DNA from: Arthrobacter sp. AQ5-06
GTDB lineage: Bacteria > Actinomycetota > Actinomycetes > Actinomycetales > Micrococcaceae
Assembly: GCF_003287955.1 (NCBI RefSeq)
Contig: NZ_QMKP01000002.1
Span: 186,001 to 250,000 of the forward strand
Direction of reading: 5' to 3'
Length of the DNA: 64,000 nt
Made by a program: the position numbers and the translations under genes. Shown piece after piece: positions 42,023 through 50,482 of the stretch (its first letter is position 1; each line of letters opens with the position of its first letter). Under the pieces are notes generated by a model. The model saw only the letters and a list, made by a program, of their open reading frames with translations, was not told the origin of the DNA and did no database searches.

Positions 42023-43441
42023 TCAGGCGCTGAGTTCGGCTTCCAGCCGCTCAAGGTCCGCGACGACGGCGGCCCGCTTGGGCGAGCGCGGCGGCAGCAG
42101 CTTCAGGGCGGCAGCCCGGACGTCGACGTCGTCCCTCGCCTCCGGAAGGGCAGCATACTTGAGCAGCGTCTCGGCACTGCCGTCCGTCAACACCGCTTCG
42201 CGCATGAGCGAGGAGACCCTGTCGCGGAGGTCGATGATGCCCGGCGCTTCGGAGCGCGGCAGCACCCCGCCGCGGTAGATTTCCAGCGCAATGCGGTGGG
42301 CGCCGCGCTGCAGGCAGTTCAGCACCTGCCCGCTGTCCGGGACCAGGTCCATGGTGAGTTTGTACGGCCGGGATTCCGGGACGGCGGCCGGGTTGAGCTG
42401 CTGGAGGATCTTGCGCAGCCGAACCATTTCCGCGCGGAGAGTCATAGTGGGGCCGTCGCCTGGGTAGAGCAGGACACTGAGCTCCTCGGCGCTCAGCCCG
42501 TCCGGGTGGGTGCTGAGCAGGGCGAGAATTTCACTGTGCCGTGCGGACAGCGCCACCGTTTTGCCTTCGATGCTGAGCAACGCCTGGTCGCGGCCCAGAA
42601 GCTGCAGGCTATTGCGGTACAGGCTGCCTTCCTTGGCGCTGCCGGCGCCCGCTCTCCCGGCCCGCGCCGAATCCGGTCTGGCCGCCGAACTGGCGTTCCG
42701 CCGTCGGGCCGGCCGGCTGGCAAGGGTCGCCGCCAACTGGAGCCGCTCAACACGAAGCTGCGCCTGAGCGGCAGCGACGGTCGCCTCGACGAGTGAGAGC
42801 GTGTGGGGCGCCACCGCGGTGGCCTTGCCCGTGATGTCCACAACGCCGAGCAGCGCGCCGGAATCCGGATCGTGGAACGGGACGGCGGTGCAGCTCCACG
42901 CGTGCACGGACCGCTGGTAATGCTCCGCCCCGGAAATCTGGATCCCGCGGCCCAAGGCCAGGGCAGTTCCGGGAGCACTGGTTCCCACTGTGGCCTCTGA
43001 CCAGTCGGCGCCGGGCACGAACATCATGCCTTCGGCACGGCGCTGCAGGGCCGGATCCCCTTCCACCCAGAGCAGCCGGCCCACTTCGTCACCCACGGCA
43101 ACGAGCAGGCCGCTGTCGTGGCTGGGCTGGACCAGGAGCTTGTGGATCACCGGCATAATGCTGGCCAGGGGGTGCTGCCGGCGGTATTCCGCCAGCTCGT
43201 CCGTGTCCAGTGCAAGGGGCGCTTCGGGGTTGTCAGGGTTGGCCTTCAACCGCGCGGACCGCTGCCAGGATTCCCGAATCAGCCTGCGCAGCCCGGGGAT
43301 TTCCTGGGTGCCCGGGAAGTCGCGGCCGTCTCCGGGAAGCCGTGCCACACCGTCGAGCAGTTCATGGCCTGCCAAGGCACTCCGCTGCAGCAGCCTCTCG
43401 GAGTCGATACCGGGATCCGCCGGGTGGATCAGGTTCCTCAT
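42023..43441 (-). CDS. GAF-domain transcriptional regulator
   Basis: A 472-residue regulator. The first part has a helical region with [14 protein letters not shown], the start of AcoR-like regulators, then a GAF domain (about 95-225, [19 protein letters not shown] and [22 protein letters not shown]). There is no sigma-54 AAA domain. The C-terminal part (from about 290) has a winged-helix look, [29 protein letters not shown]. Such GAF regulators activate aldehyde dehydrogenase genes in actinobacteria, and it lies directly upstream of one here on the same strand. The linker between domains is low-complexity Ala/Arg-rich. Ligand unknown. Confidence 0.87.
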   Translation of the reverse strand: MRNLIHPADPGIDSERLLQRSALAGHELLDGVARLPGDGRDFPGTQEIPGLRRLIRESWQRSARLKANPDNPEAPLALDTDELAEYRRQHPLASIMPVIHKLLVQPSHDSGLLVAVGDEVGRLLWVEGDPALQRRAEGMMFVPGADWSEATVGTSAPGTALALGRGIQISGAEHYQRSVHAWSCTAVPFHDPDSGALLGVVDITGKATAVAPHTLSLVEATVAAAQAQLRVERLQLAATLASRPARRRNASSAARPDSARAGRAGAGSAKEGSLYRNSLQLLGRDQALLSIEGKTVALSARHSEILALLSTHPDGLSAEELSVLLYPGDGPTMTLRAEMVRLRKILQQLNPAAVPESRPYKLTMDLVPDSGQVLNCLQRGAHRIALEIYRGGVLPRSEAPGIIDLRDRVSSLMREAVLTDGSAETLLKYAALPEARDDVDVRAAALKLLPPRSPKRAAVVADLERLEAELSA

Positions 43442-43538
43442 CGAACTCCCACTTGCGCTTGGCGTGCAGGCGCGACACATCGCGGCCAGCCTGGGTGTAG
43501 CCCAGTCTAACGCCGCCCCGCACACGAGCCTAGGGCTG

Positions 43539-43601
43539 GAGTTTTTGTCCACTTATTCCGGCTTCCGGGGCGTGGAAGTCACGATAAGTGGACAAAAACT
43601 C
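43539..43601. repeat. Long inverted repeat with AT-rich stem
   Basis: GAGTTTTTGTCCACTTAT (43539-43556) pairs exactly with 43584-43601; inside, GGCTTCC pairs imperfectly with GGAAGTC around GGGGCGT. It lies 18 bases past the FprA stop and can terminate it, since TTTTT lies in the stem rather than after it. Confidence 0.82.
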
Positions 43602-43618
43602 GGGAGGGAGGAACGGGG

Positions 43619-45061
43619 TCAGGCGCGGGAGATGTTGATCATTTCCTCGCGCGGAACTACTTTGATGCGTTCACGCACGACGTCGGCGGTCACGTCGGAG
43701 CCAACCCATTCCGCGCCGAGGGCTGCTTCGTGCGCGTCCAGCTTGATCCAGCCCTCCCACGTGGTGAACTCGATGCCGCGCTCTTGCAGGAGATCAATGA
43801 TGGCCTGCGGATCCGGGTTCCGCGCCGGAGGCAGCGTCAGCCGGTCCTCCAGCAGGAAGCCGATGGTCTCCAGGGCGTCGCCCTTGGTGTGCCCGATCAG
43901 GCCGACCGGCCCGCGCTTGATCCAGCCGGTGGCGTAGATTCCGGGGACAGGGTTGCCGGCGGCGTCCAGCACGCGGCCGCCCTCGTTCGGGACCACTCCG
44001 CGCCTGGCATCGTATTCCAGCTCATCCAGCGGCGAGCCGTGGTAGCCGATGGCGCGGTACACGGCCTGGACGGGGTAGTCCACAAACTCGCCCGTGCCCT
44101 TGACGTTGCCGGTGCCGTCCAGCTCCATGCGCTCAAACTTGATGCCGGCCACCTGGCCGGACCCGCCGTCGTCGGGGTTCCCGTAGACCTCAACCGGGCT
44201 GTGCAGGAAGTGCAGGTGCAGGCGGCGTGAGGACGGTTCTTCCGATTCGGCGTGCTCCTCCACGAGCCAGTTCGTCAGCGTGTTCACCATGGTCTTGATC
44301 TGGTTGTTGCTGCGGATGGCGTCATCGGAGGCTTCGTCGAACTCGAAGTCCTCCGGGTACAGGACAATGTCCACGTCGTTCATGTGGCTCAGCTCGCGCA
44401 GTTCCAGCGGCGTGAACTTGACCTGCGCCGGGCCGCGGCGGCCGAACACGTGGACGTCCGTGACAGGTGAGTTCTTCAGGCCCTGGTAGACGTTGTCTGG
44501 GATTTCGGTGGTGAGGAGTTCTTCGGCGTGCTTGACCAGCATCCGCGCCACGTCCAGCGCCACGTTCCCGTTGCCGATCACCGCTATTTCCCTGGCATCG
44601 AGGCGCCAGTCGCGGGGTACATCGGGGTGGCCGTCGTACCAGGAGACAAAGTCCGCGCCGCCGAAGGACCCCTCCAGGTCAATGCCCGGGATGTTCAGGT
44701 CCGCGTCCTTGATGGCACCGGTGGAGAAGATCACGGCGTCGTAGAAGGCGCGGAAATCGTGCAGCGTGAGGTCCCGGCCATAGGTGACGTTCCCCAGGAA
44801 GCGGATGTCGCCGCGGTCCAGGACCTTGTGCAGCGCGTTCACGATCCCCTTGATGCGGGGGTGGTCCGGAGCCACGCCGTAGCGGATCAGGCCGTACGGC
44901 GCAGGGTAGGCCTCGAACAGATCGATGCTGACCTCGAAGTCGCCATCCTTCACCTCGTTGGACTTGGTGAGGATGTCCGCAGCATAAACACCTGCCGGCC
45001 CCGCGCCCACAATGGCAACGCGGAGGGGACGATTGGAGGTGGTTTCGCCTGGGTTGGACAC
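43619..45061 (-). CDS. Ferredoxin-NADP+ reductase (FprA-like)
   Basis: A 480-residue FAD and NADP-binding reductase of the adrenodoxin reductase/FprA type. FAD-binding GAGPAG is at residues 19-24, AVIGNGNVALDVARML binds NADP, and RYGVAPDHPRIKGI and YATGWIKRGPVGLIGHTKGDALETI are family segments. It moves electrons between NADPH and ferredoxin, for instance to cytochromes P450. It is a single gene between two hairpin structures, with topoisomerase IB upstream. Confidence 0.94.
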   Translation of the reverse strand: MSNPGETTSNRPLRVAIVGAGPAGVYAADILTKSNEVKDGDFEVSIDLFEAYPAPYGLIRYGVAPDHPRIKGIVNALHKVLDRGDIRFLGNVTYGRDLTLHDFRAFYDAVIFSTGAIKDADLNIPGIDLEGSFGGADFVSWYDGHPDVPRDWRLDAREIAVIGNGNVALDVARMLVKHAEELLTTEIPDNVYQGLKNSPVTDVHVFGRRGPAQVKFTPLELRELSHMNDVDIVLYPEDFEFDEASDDAIRSNNQIKTMVNTLTNWLVEEHAESEEPSSRRLHLHFLHSPVEVYGNPDDGGSGQVAGIKFERMELDGTGNVKGTGEFVDYPVQAVYRAIGYHGSPLDELEYDARRGVVPNEGGRVLDAAGNPVPGIYATGWIKRGPVGLIGHTKGDALETIGFLLEDRLTLPPARNPDPQAIIDLLQERGIEFTTWEGWIKLDAHEAALGAEWVGSDVTADVVRERIKVVPREEMINISRA

Positions 45062-45120
45062 CGGGAGCCCTTCTGGAACGAGGAGGGTGCGCCGGACAGG
45101 TAGCGCACAGTGTCCCCATT

Positions 45121-46116
45121 CTAAATGTGTTGCAGCGGCACCACGTCGCTTTCCCGGTACAGCAGGGCCCGCAGCTCGGCTTCCGCGGAGTCCAGGCGTT
45201 TGGGGTCGATGGTCTCCCCGGCGGCAAAGTGGTCAAGCAGCCGGGGATCAACATAGCTCTTGCGGGCGATAGACGGCGTGTTCCCCAGCACTGCTGCGGC
45301 CTCCAGCATGGCCACGCTGATGGCGCCCTTCCGGGCCGCGACAGTGGGTTGCGGGCCGCTGCGTGCCAGGCTGACGGCGGCCGCCACGGTCCCGTGCAGC
45401 GTCCGGAAGTCCTTGGCGGTGAAGTCCAGGCCCGTCCGCTCCTTAACGTAGGCGTTGATGTCCGCGCTGGTGACGGGCCGCCAGGTCCGGCCGTCCCTGA
45501 ACGCCAGCAGCCTGGTATTTCCACCGCGGCGCTGGAGCGTCCGCACCAGGGCGGCGAGGTCGGCGTCGTGGATTTCCGATTCCCAGTCCTTGCCGCTCTT
45601 GGCCGGAAAGCTCAGCTCCAGGCACTCCGTCCGGACGTGGACATGCGCACACAGGAGCGTGGCCAGGCCGTGGCTGCCGTTCTCATTGGTGTAGCGCTCC
45701 GATCCCACCCGCAGGGACCCGCTGTCCAGCATCCTGAACGCCGCCGCCAGGACGCGCTCCCGGGACACGCCGTCGCTGCGCAGGTCCCGGGTGACCAGCC
45801 GCCGGGCCGTGGGTAGTGATTCAGCCAGCTGGAGCGCACGGTCGAACTTCAGCCGGTCCTTCCGCTCGCGCCATGCCGGGTGGTAGATGTACTGCCGCCG
45901 GCCCACGGCGTCCAGCCCCGTGGCCTGGATATGCCCGTTGTCGAACGGCGCGATCCAGACGTCCGTCCAGGCCGGCGGAATGCCTATGCTTTCCAGGCGG
46001 TCCCTGACGGGTCCCGGGGGCAGCGTGGAGCCGTCCAGGTCCCGGTAGCTGAAGCCCGTTCCGGCGGCCACGCGGCGGTAGCCACGGCCGGAGGCGTTGC
46101 TGCGGCGGAGCCTCAT
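45121..46116 (-). CDS. DNA topoisomerase IB (bacterial/viral type)
   Basis: A 331-residue type IB topoisomerase that relaxes supercoils by a 3'-phosphotyrosine link. Residues about 1-95 form the N-terminal domain with RRQYIYHPAW. The catalytic domain has LRVGSERYTNENGSHGLATL with R136, PAKSGKDW with K173, DFRTLHGT with R238 and the nucleophile Y288 in ARKSYVDPRLL. The frame is open to 46440 but MRLRRSNASG at 46116 is the family start. It is a single gene facing RarD divergently with about 130 bases between. Confidence 0.92.
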   Translation of the reverse strand: MRLRRSNASGRGYRRVAAGTGFSYRDLDGSTLPPGPVRDRLESIGIPPAWTDVWIAPFDNGHIQATGLDAVGRRQYIYHPAWRERKDRLKFDRALQLAESLPTARRLVTRDLRSDGVSRERVLAAAFRMLDSGSLRVGSERYTNENGSHGLATLLCAHVHVRTECLELSFPAKSGKDWESEIHDADLAALVRTLQRRGGNTRLLAFRDGRTWRPVTSADINAYVKERTGLDFTAKDFRTLHGTVAAAVSLARSGPQPTVAARKGAISVAMLEAAAVLGNTPSIARKSYVDPRLLDHFAAGETIDPKRLDSAEAELRALLYRESDVVPLQHI

Positions 46117-46243
46117 GGGGCGGGATCCTGCGAGTTCACCCTTGTCACAAAGGAAAGCATACTGACTACCTGGCCCGTGAATGCGAATCCGGTGCCGGAC
46201 CCAGCCGTCCATTCGATGGAATACCGGCCCGGCACGTGGTGTT

Positions 46244-47317
46244 ATGGGTTGCGTGCCTACTCCCGACGGATCCGACTCCTCCCCTGCCGCCGAAGCCCCC
46301 TCCGCGACGCTGCCCCCGGCAGCCGCTGCCGATGCGGGGAACACCCGCGCGGGGAAAGGCAGCGGTCCCGTGCGCGACGCCAAGCCGGCCGGCCCCAAGG
46401 CGGTGGACAAGGAGACGACGGCGGGAGTCATCTTCGGCATCGGGGCTTACGGCCTGTGGGGGCTGCTCCCCCTGTACTTCTTCGCGCTCCAGCCCGCCGC
46501 AGCGGTGGAGATCGTGGCCAACCGCGTTGTGTGGTCGCTGCTGTTCTGCACGCTCCTCATCACGGTCACCCGCTCGTGGCGGGCCCTCGCCGGAGCATTC
46601 CGCGACAGCTCGGTCTTCGGCACCCTCGCCATCGCCGCCGTCCTCATCGCCGTGAACTGGCTGACCTATACGTACGGCGTGACCACCGGCCAGGCTGTTG
46701 AGGCCTCCCTGGGCTACTTCATCAACCCGCTGGTCTCCGTCCTGCTGGGCGTGTTCGTCCTGAAGGAAAGGCTGCGTCCGCTCCAGTGGGCCGCCGTCGG
46801 AATCGGTTTCATTGCCGTGGGCGTGCTGACGGTGTCCTACGGCAAGCTACCGTGGATCGCCCTGACGCTGGCCGTGAGCTTTGGCCTGTACGGCTTTGTG
46901 AAGAAGCACGTTGGACCGAAGGTCGACGCCGTCACCAGCCTCAGCGTGGAGACGATGGTCCTGGCGCCGCTGGCGGCGGCCACCATGGTGTGGCTGGGGG
47001 TCAGTGGCGCGGCCACGCTGGCCAGCGAGGGTGCCGGGCACTTCTGGCTCCTGGTTGCCTCCGGCGTGATCACGGCGGTGCCGCTGCTGTTCTTCGGGGC
47101 ATCCGCACGACGTTTGCCGATGACCACCATCGGGCTGCTGCAGTACTTCGCGCCCGTGCTTCAGTTCATTGTGGCGCTCGTGGTGTTCCGGGAGGCCATG
47201 ACGCCGGACCGCTGGATCGGGTTCGGCGTGGTGTGGCTGGCCCTCCTGGTGCTCACTGTGGACATGCTTCACACGGCCCGCAAGAACGCGGTGGCGAGGA
47301 AACTGGCCCGCACCTAA
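46244..47317 (+). CDS. rarD: RarD-like EamA-family transporter
   Basis: A 357-residue membrane protein with ten predicted helices of the drug/metabolite transporter superfamily. After a Pro/Ala-rich tail, GVIFGIGAYGLWGLLPLYF starts the EamA/RarD part, WLTYTYGVTTGQAVEASLGYFINPL is the RarD-specific stretch, and LLQYFAPVLQFIVALVVF the second repeat. RarD proteins confer chloramphenicol sensitivity and are thought to export or import amino-acid-like compounds. The start (46244 or GTG at 46253) is not certain. Two bases past its stop region a giant hairpin begins. Confidence 0.85.
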   Translation: MGCVPTPDGSDSSPAAEAPSATLPPAAAADAGNTRAGKGSGPVRDAKPAGPKAVDKETTAGVIFGIGAYGLWGLLPLYFFALQPAAAVEIVANRVVWSLLFCTLLITVTRSWRALAGAFRDSSVFGTLAIAAVLIAVNWLTYTYGVTTGQAVEASLGYFINPLVSVLLGVFVLKERLRPLQWAAVGIGFIAVGVLTVSYGKLPWIALTLAVSFGLYGFVKKHVGPKVDAVTSLSVETMVLAPLAAATMVWLGVSGAATLASEGAGHFWLLVASGVITAVPLLFFGASARRLPMTTIGLLQYFAPVLQFIVALVVFREAMTPDRWIGFGVVWLALLVLTVDMLHTARKNAVARKLART

Positions 47318-47321
47318 AACA

Positions 47322-47386
47322 AGCGCGAACTGGCAGCAGATGACCTCAAATCCGGGATTTGACGTCATCTGCTGCCAGTTCGCGCT
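47322..47386. repeat. Long near-perfect inverted repeat, convergent genes
   Basis: A 31-base arm (47322-47352, starting AGCGCGAACTGGCAGCAGAT and ending CTCAAATC) pairs with 47356-47386 with one C-C mismatch and loop CGG. It lies between the + RarD and - gabT genes. A C/A-rich minus-strand segment separates it from the gabT stop. Confidence 0.9.
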
Positions 47387-47417
47387 ATGTGTGGTGGGTT
47401 TGGGGTGAGGGTTGGTC

Positions 47418-48788
47418 CTAAGCGTTGGCCTTGATGGCTGCGGCCAGGACGTCCAGGCCGTCGTTCAGCAGTTCGTCGGTGATGACCAGCGGGGGCAGCA
47501 GGCGGATGACGTTGCCGTAGGTGCCGCAGGTGAGGATGATGACGCCCTCCTTGAGGCAGGCGGCGGCCACGGCCTTGGTCAGCTCGGGGTTGGGTTCCTT
47601 GGAGCCGGCCTGGACCAGTTCGACGGCCAGCATCGCGCCGCGGCCGCGGATGTCGCCGATCACGGACTTCCCGGCGCCGGCCAGCTCCGCCTGAAGTTCC
47701 TGCAGGCGACCCGTAGCGAGCTGCTCAATGTGGCGCGCACGTCCGGCGAGGTTGTATTCCTCCATGGACCCGATCGCGGCAAGCGCTGCGGCGCACGCCA
47801 CCGGGTTGCCGCCGTAGGTGCCGCCCAGGCCGCCCGGGTGGACGGCGTCGAGCAGGTCCGCGCGTCCGGTGATCGCGGACAGCGGCATGCCGCCGGCGAT
47901 GCCCTTGGCCATGGTGAGGATGTCCGGGACAACGCCCTCGTGGTCTACCGCGAACCACTCGCCGGTGCGGCAGAAGCCGGACTGGACCTCGTCGGCGATG
48001 AACACCACGCCGTTGGCCTTGGCCCAGGCGGCCAGCGCGGGGAGGAAGCCCTCGGCGGGGACAATGAAGCCGCCCTCGCCCTGGATGGGTTCGATGATGA
48101 TTGCGGCAACCTGGTCGCCGCCGATCTGCTTCTCGATCATGGTGATGGCGCGCTTGGCAGCCTCCGCACCCGTGATCGAGGGGTTCTCCTCGCGGTACGG
48201 GTAGCTCATGGGCATGCGGTAGACCTCGGGCGCGAACGGGCCGAAGTTGGTCTTGTACGGCATAGCCTTGGCGGTCAGCGCCATGGTCAGGTTGGTGCGG
48301 CCGTGGTAGGCATGGTCAAAGGCGACGACAGCGTCACGCCCCGTGGCGAGGCGGGCCACCTTGACGGCGTTCTCCACGGCCTCGGCGCCGGAGTTGAACA
48401 GCACGGTCCGCTTCTCGTGGTCGCCCGGGGTCAGGCGGTTGAGCTGCTCGGCGAGGGCCACGTAGCTTTCGTACGGGGTGACCATGAAGCATGTGTGGGT
48501 GAAATGCTCCACGGCTTCCTTCACGGCCCCGACGACGGCGGGATCGGACGCGCCGACGCTGGTCACCGCGATGCCCGAGCCGAGGTCGATGAAGGAGTTG
48601 CCGTCGACGTCGTGGATGATGCCGCCGTCGGCGTCTGCAACGTAGACCGGAACGGCGGAGGCGACGCCGGCGGCGACAACTGCCTTGCGGCGCTCGGTCA
48701 GGGCGATGGACTTGGGGCCCGGGAAGTCGGCCTGGACACGGCGCTTCTGTTCCAGGCGGAAGGTGATTTCACTTGCTGTGGTGCTCAT
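47418..48788 (-). CDS. gabT: 4-aminobutyrate aminotransferase
   Basis: A 456-residue class III PLP aminotransferase that moves the amino group of GABA to 2-oxoglutarate, giving succinate semialdehyde. FNSGAEAVENAVKVARLATGR, FIADEVQSGFCRTGEWFAVDH and LTMAKGIAGGMPLSAITGR hold the PLP aspartate and Schiff-base lysine. Start has the standard STTASEITFRLEQKRRVQADFPGPKS. It is followed after a short gap by a GABA-aldehyde-type dehydrogenase on the same strand upstream. Together with PucR this is a putrescine/GABA breakdown module. Confidence 0.94.
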   Translation of the reverse strand: MSTTASEITFRLEQKRRVQADFPGPKSIALTERRKAVVAAGVASAVPVYVADADGGIIHDVDGNSFIDLGSGIAVTSVGASDPAVVGAVKEAVEHFTHTCFMVTPYESYVALAEQLNRLTPGDHEKRTVLFNSGAEAVENAVKVARLATGRDAVVAFDHAYHGRTNLTMALTAKAMPYKTNFGPFAPEVYRMPMSYPYREENPSITGAEAAKRAITMIEKQIGGDQVAAIIIEPIQGEGGFIVPAEGFLPALAAWAKANGVVFIADEVQSGFCRTGEWFAVDHEGVVPDILTMAKGIAGGMPLSAITGRADLLDAVHPGGLGGTYGGNPVACAAALAAIGSMEEYNLAGRARHIEQLATGRLQELQAELAGAGKSVIGDIRGRGAMLAVELVQAGSKEPNPELTKAVAAACLKEGVIILTCGTYGNVIRLLPPLVITDELLNDGLDVLAAAIKANA

Positions 48789-48862
48789 GGGGGACTTCTT
48801 TCTTTACGGAATGGGCCCACGCCGGCAGGGTTCCCTGGCCGAAGCGAAGCGAGGTTAGGGCG

Positions 48863-48886
48863 CCGGTGGGGAGGCTCGACCACCGG
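48863..48886 (-). terminator. Weak hairpin between the two GABA genes
   Basis: CCGGTGG (48863-48869) and CCACCGG (48880-48886) form a 7-bp stem just past the aldehyde dehydrogenase stop. It is GC-rich but lacks a clear T-run. Confidence 0.45.
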
Positions 48887-48894
48887 GAGAGTTG

Positions 48895-50325
48895 CTAGGC
48901 GTCGAGTGCGCTCATGACGTGCTTGATGCGCGTGTAGTCCTCGACGCCGTACATGGAGAGGTCCTTGCCGTAGCCGGACTGCTTGAAGCCGCCGTGGGGC
49001 ATTTCGGCGGTGAGGAGGATGTGGGTGTTGATCCAGACCGCACCGAAATCCAGGTCCCGGCTCATCCGCATGGCAGTGCCGTGGTCGCTGGTCCAGACGC
49101 TGGACGCGAGGGCGTATTCGACGTCGTTCGCCAGCTCGAGGGCCTCTGCCTCGGATGAGAACGTCTGCACCGTGATGACCGGGCCGAAGGTTTCCTTCTG
49201 GACGATGTCGTCCGTCTGCTTGGCACCGGTGACGATGGTGGGTTCGAAGAAAAAGCCCTTGTCCCCAGCACGGTGCCCGCCCGTGACAACCTTGCAGTTC
49301 TCCGGGAGGTGCTCCACCACGGAGGTGACGGCGTTGAAGTGGTTCACGTTGTTCAGCGGGCCGAAGTAGTTGTCCTCATCGTTCTGCGAGCCGGTGTGCA
49401 GCGTCCGGGTGTGCTCCACCATGGCCGCCACCACGTCGTCGTGGACCGAATCCTCCACCAGCACGCGGGTGATGGCGGTGCAGTCCTGGCCGGCGTTGAA
49501 GAAGGCGAACTCGGCGATGGCCGCGGCGCTCTTCTTTATGTCGGCATCCTTGAACACGATGGCCGGGGCCTTGCCGCCGAGCTCCAGGTGGGCGCGCTTG
49601 AGGCCCTTCGCAGCTCCGGAGGCCACGGCAATGCCGGCGCGGACCGAACCCGTGATGGACACCAGGCCGGGGACCCGGTGTTCCACCATCATGGCGCCGG
49701 TTTCGCCCGTTCCCAGCACCACATTCAGGACGCCGGCGGGCAGGATTTCGCCGGCCAGGCGGGCCAGCACCAGCGTGGATTCCGGCGTGGTGTCGGACGG
49801 CTTGAGGACCACGGTGTTGCCGGCGGCGAGCGCGGGGCCGATCTTCCAGATGGCCATCAGGAACGGGTAGTTCCACGGTGCAACCTGGGCCACCACACCG
49901 ATGGGTTCGCGGCGCACGTAGGAGGTGTGGCCTTCGAAGTACTCGCCGGCGGACTTGCCTTCCAGGATGCGCGCGGCACCGGCGAAGAAGCGGAGCTGGT
50001 CGGCGCCGGCGGCAACTTCCTCGGACGCGATGAGCGAGCGCACCTGCCCGGTGTTACGGTGCTGCGCCTCCACCAGTTCGTCGCTGTTGGCCTCAACGGC
50101 GTCGGCCAACTTGAGGAGCATAAGCTGGCGCTGCCCGGGGGTGACGTGCTTCCAAGTCTTGAAGGCGTCCTTGGCCGCGGTCATGGCAGCATCGACGTCG
50201 GCCTGGATGGACACGGGAGACTGCGCCACTACCTCGCCGTTGGTGGGATTGACGATGTCCAGCACGTCCTTGCCCGCGGGCGTGACGAACGCACCGTTGA
50301 TGAAGTTCTGCAAGGTTTGAACCAC
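48895..50325 (-). CDS. Gamma-aminobutyraldehyde dehydrogenase-like
   Basis: A 476-residue aldehyde dehydrogenase. It has NYPFLMAIWKIGPALAAGN, LELGGKAPAIVFKDAD with the glutamate, and the catalytic cysteine in FFNAGQDCTAITR. Closest to the family that oxidises 4-aminobutanal (putrescine path) or betaine-type aldehydes. The start is taken as GTG at 50325 (VVQTLQNFINGAF), nine bases after GAGG; a TTG nine bases earlier leaves no space for a ribosome-binding site. It lies upstream of gabT on the same strand and is divergent from PucR. Confidence 0.9.
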   Translation of the reverse strand: MVQTLQNFINGAFVTPAGKDVLDIVNPTNGEVVAQSPVSIQADVDAAMTAAKDAFKTWKHVTPGQRQLMLLKLADAVEANSDELVEAQHRNTGQVRSLIASEEVAAGADQLRFFAGAARILEGKSAGEYFEGHTSYVRREPIGVVAQVAPWNYPFLMAIWKIGPALAAGNTVVLKPSDTTPESTLVLARLAGEILPAGVLNVVLGTGETGAMMVEHRVPGLVSITGSVRAGIAVASGAAKGLKRAHLELGGKAPAIVFKDADIKKSAAAIAEFAFFNAGQDCTAITRVLVEDSVHDDVVAAMVEHTRTLHTGSQNDEDNYFGPLNNVNHFNAVTSVVEHLPENCKVVTGGHRAGDKGFFFEPTIVTGAKQTDDIVQKETFGPVITVQTFSSEAEALELANDVEYALASSVWTSDHGTAMRMSRDLDFGAVWINTHILLTAEMPHGGFKQSGYGKDLSMYGVEDYTRIKHVMSALDA

Positions 50326-50436
50326 GGTGTACAACCTCTTTCATAGGGGACATCAGCAGCGAAGCCGATGGTTGCGACTGCCTTGAGCCTATGCCAGCAC
50401 CTTCACCCCGGGGAATAGCCACCTGCACACCCTTGG

Positions 50437-50454
50437 CCGCAATGTTTAGTGCGG
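50437..50454. promoter_or_regulatory. Inverted repeat in the PucR/aldehyde dehydrogenase divergent promoter
   Basis: CCGCA (50437-50441) and TGCGG (50450-50454) are spaced by ATGTTTAG. It is the only symmetric site I see in the 157-base divergent region and may bind the PucR regulator. Confidence 0.4.
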
Positions 50455-50482
50455 TTGACCAGCGGCCGTCTATCCTTGAGCC

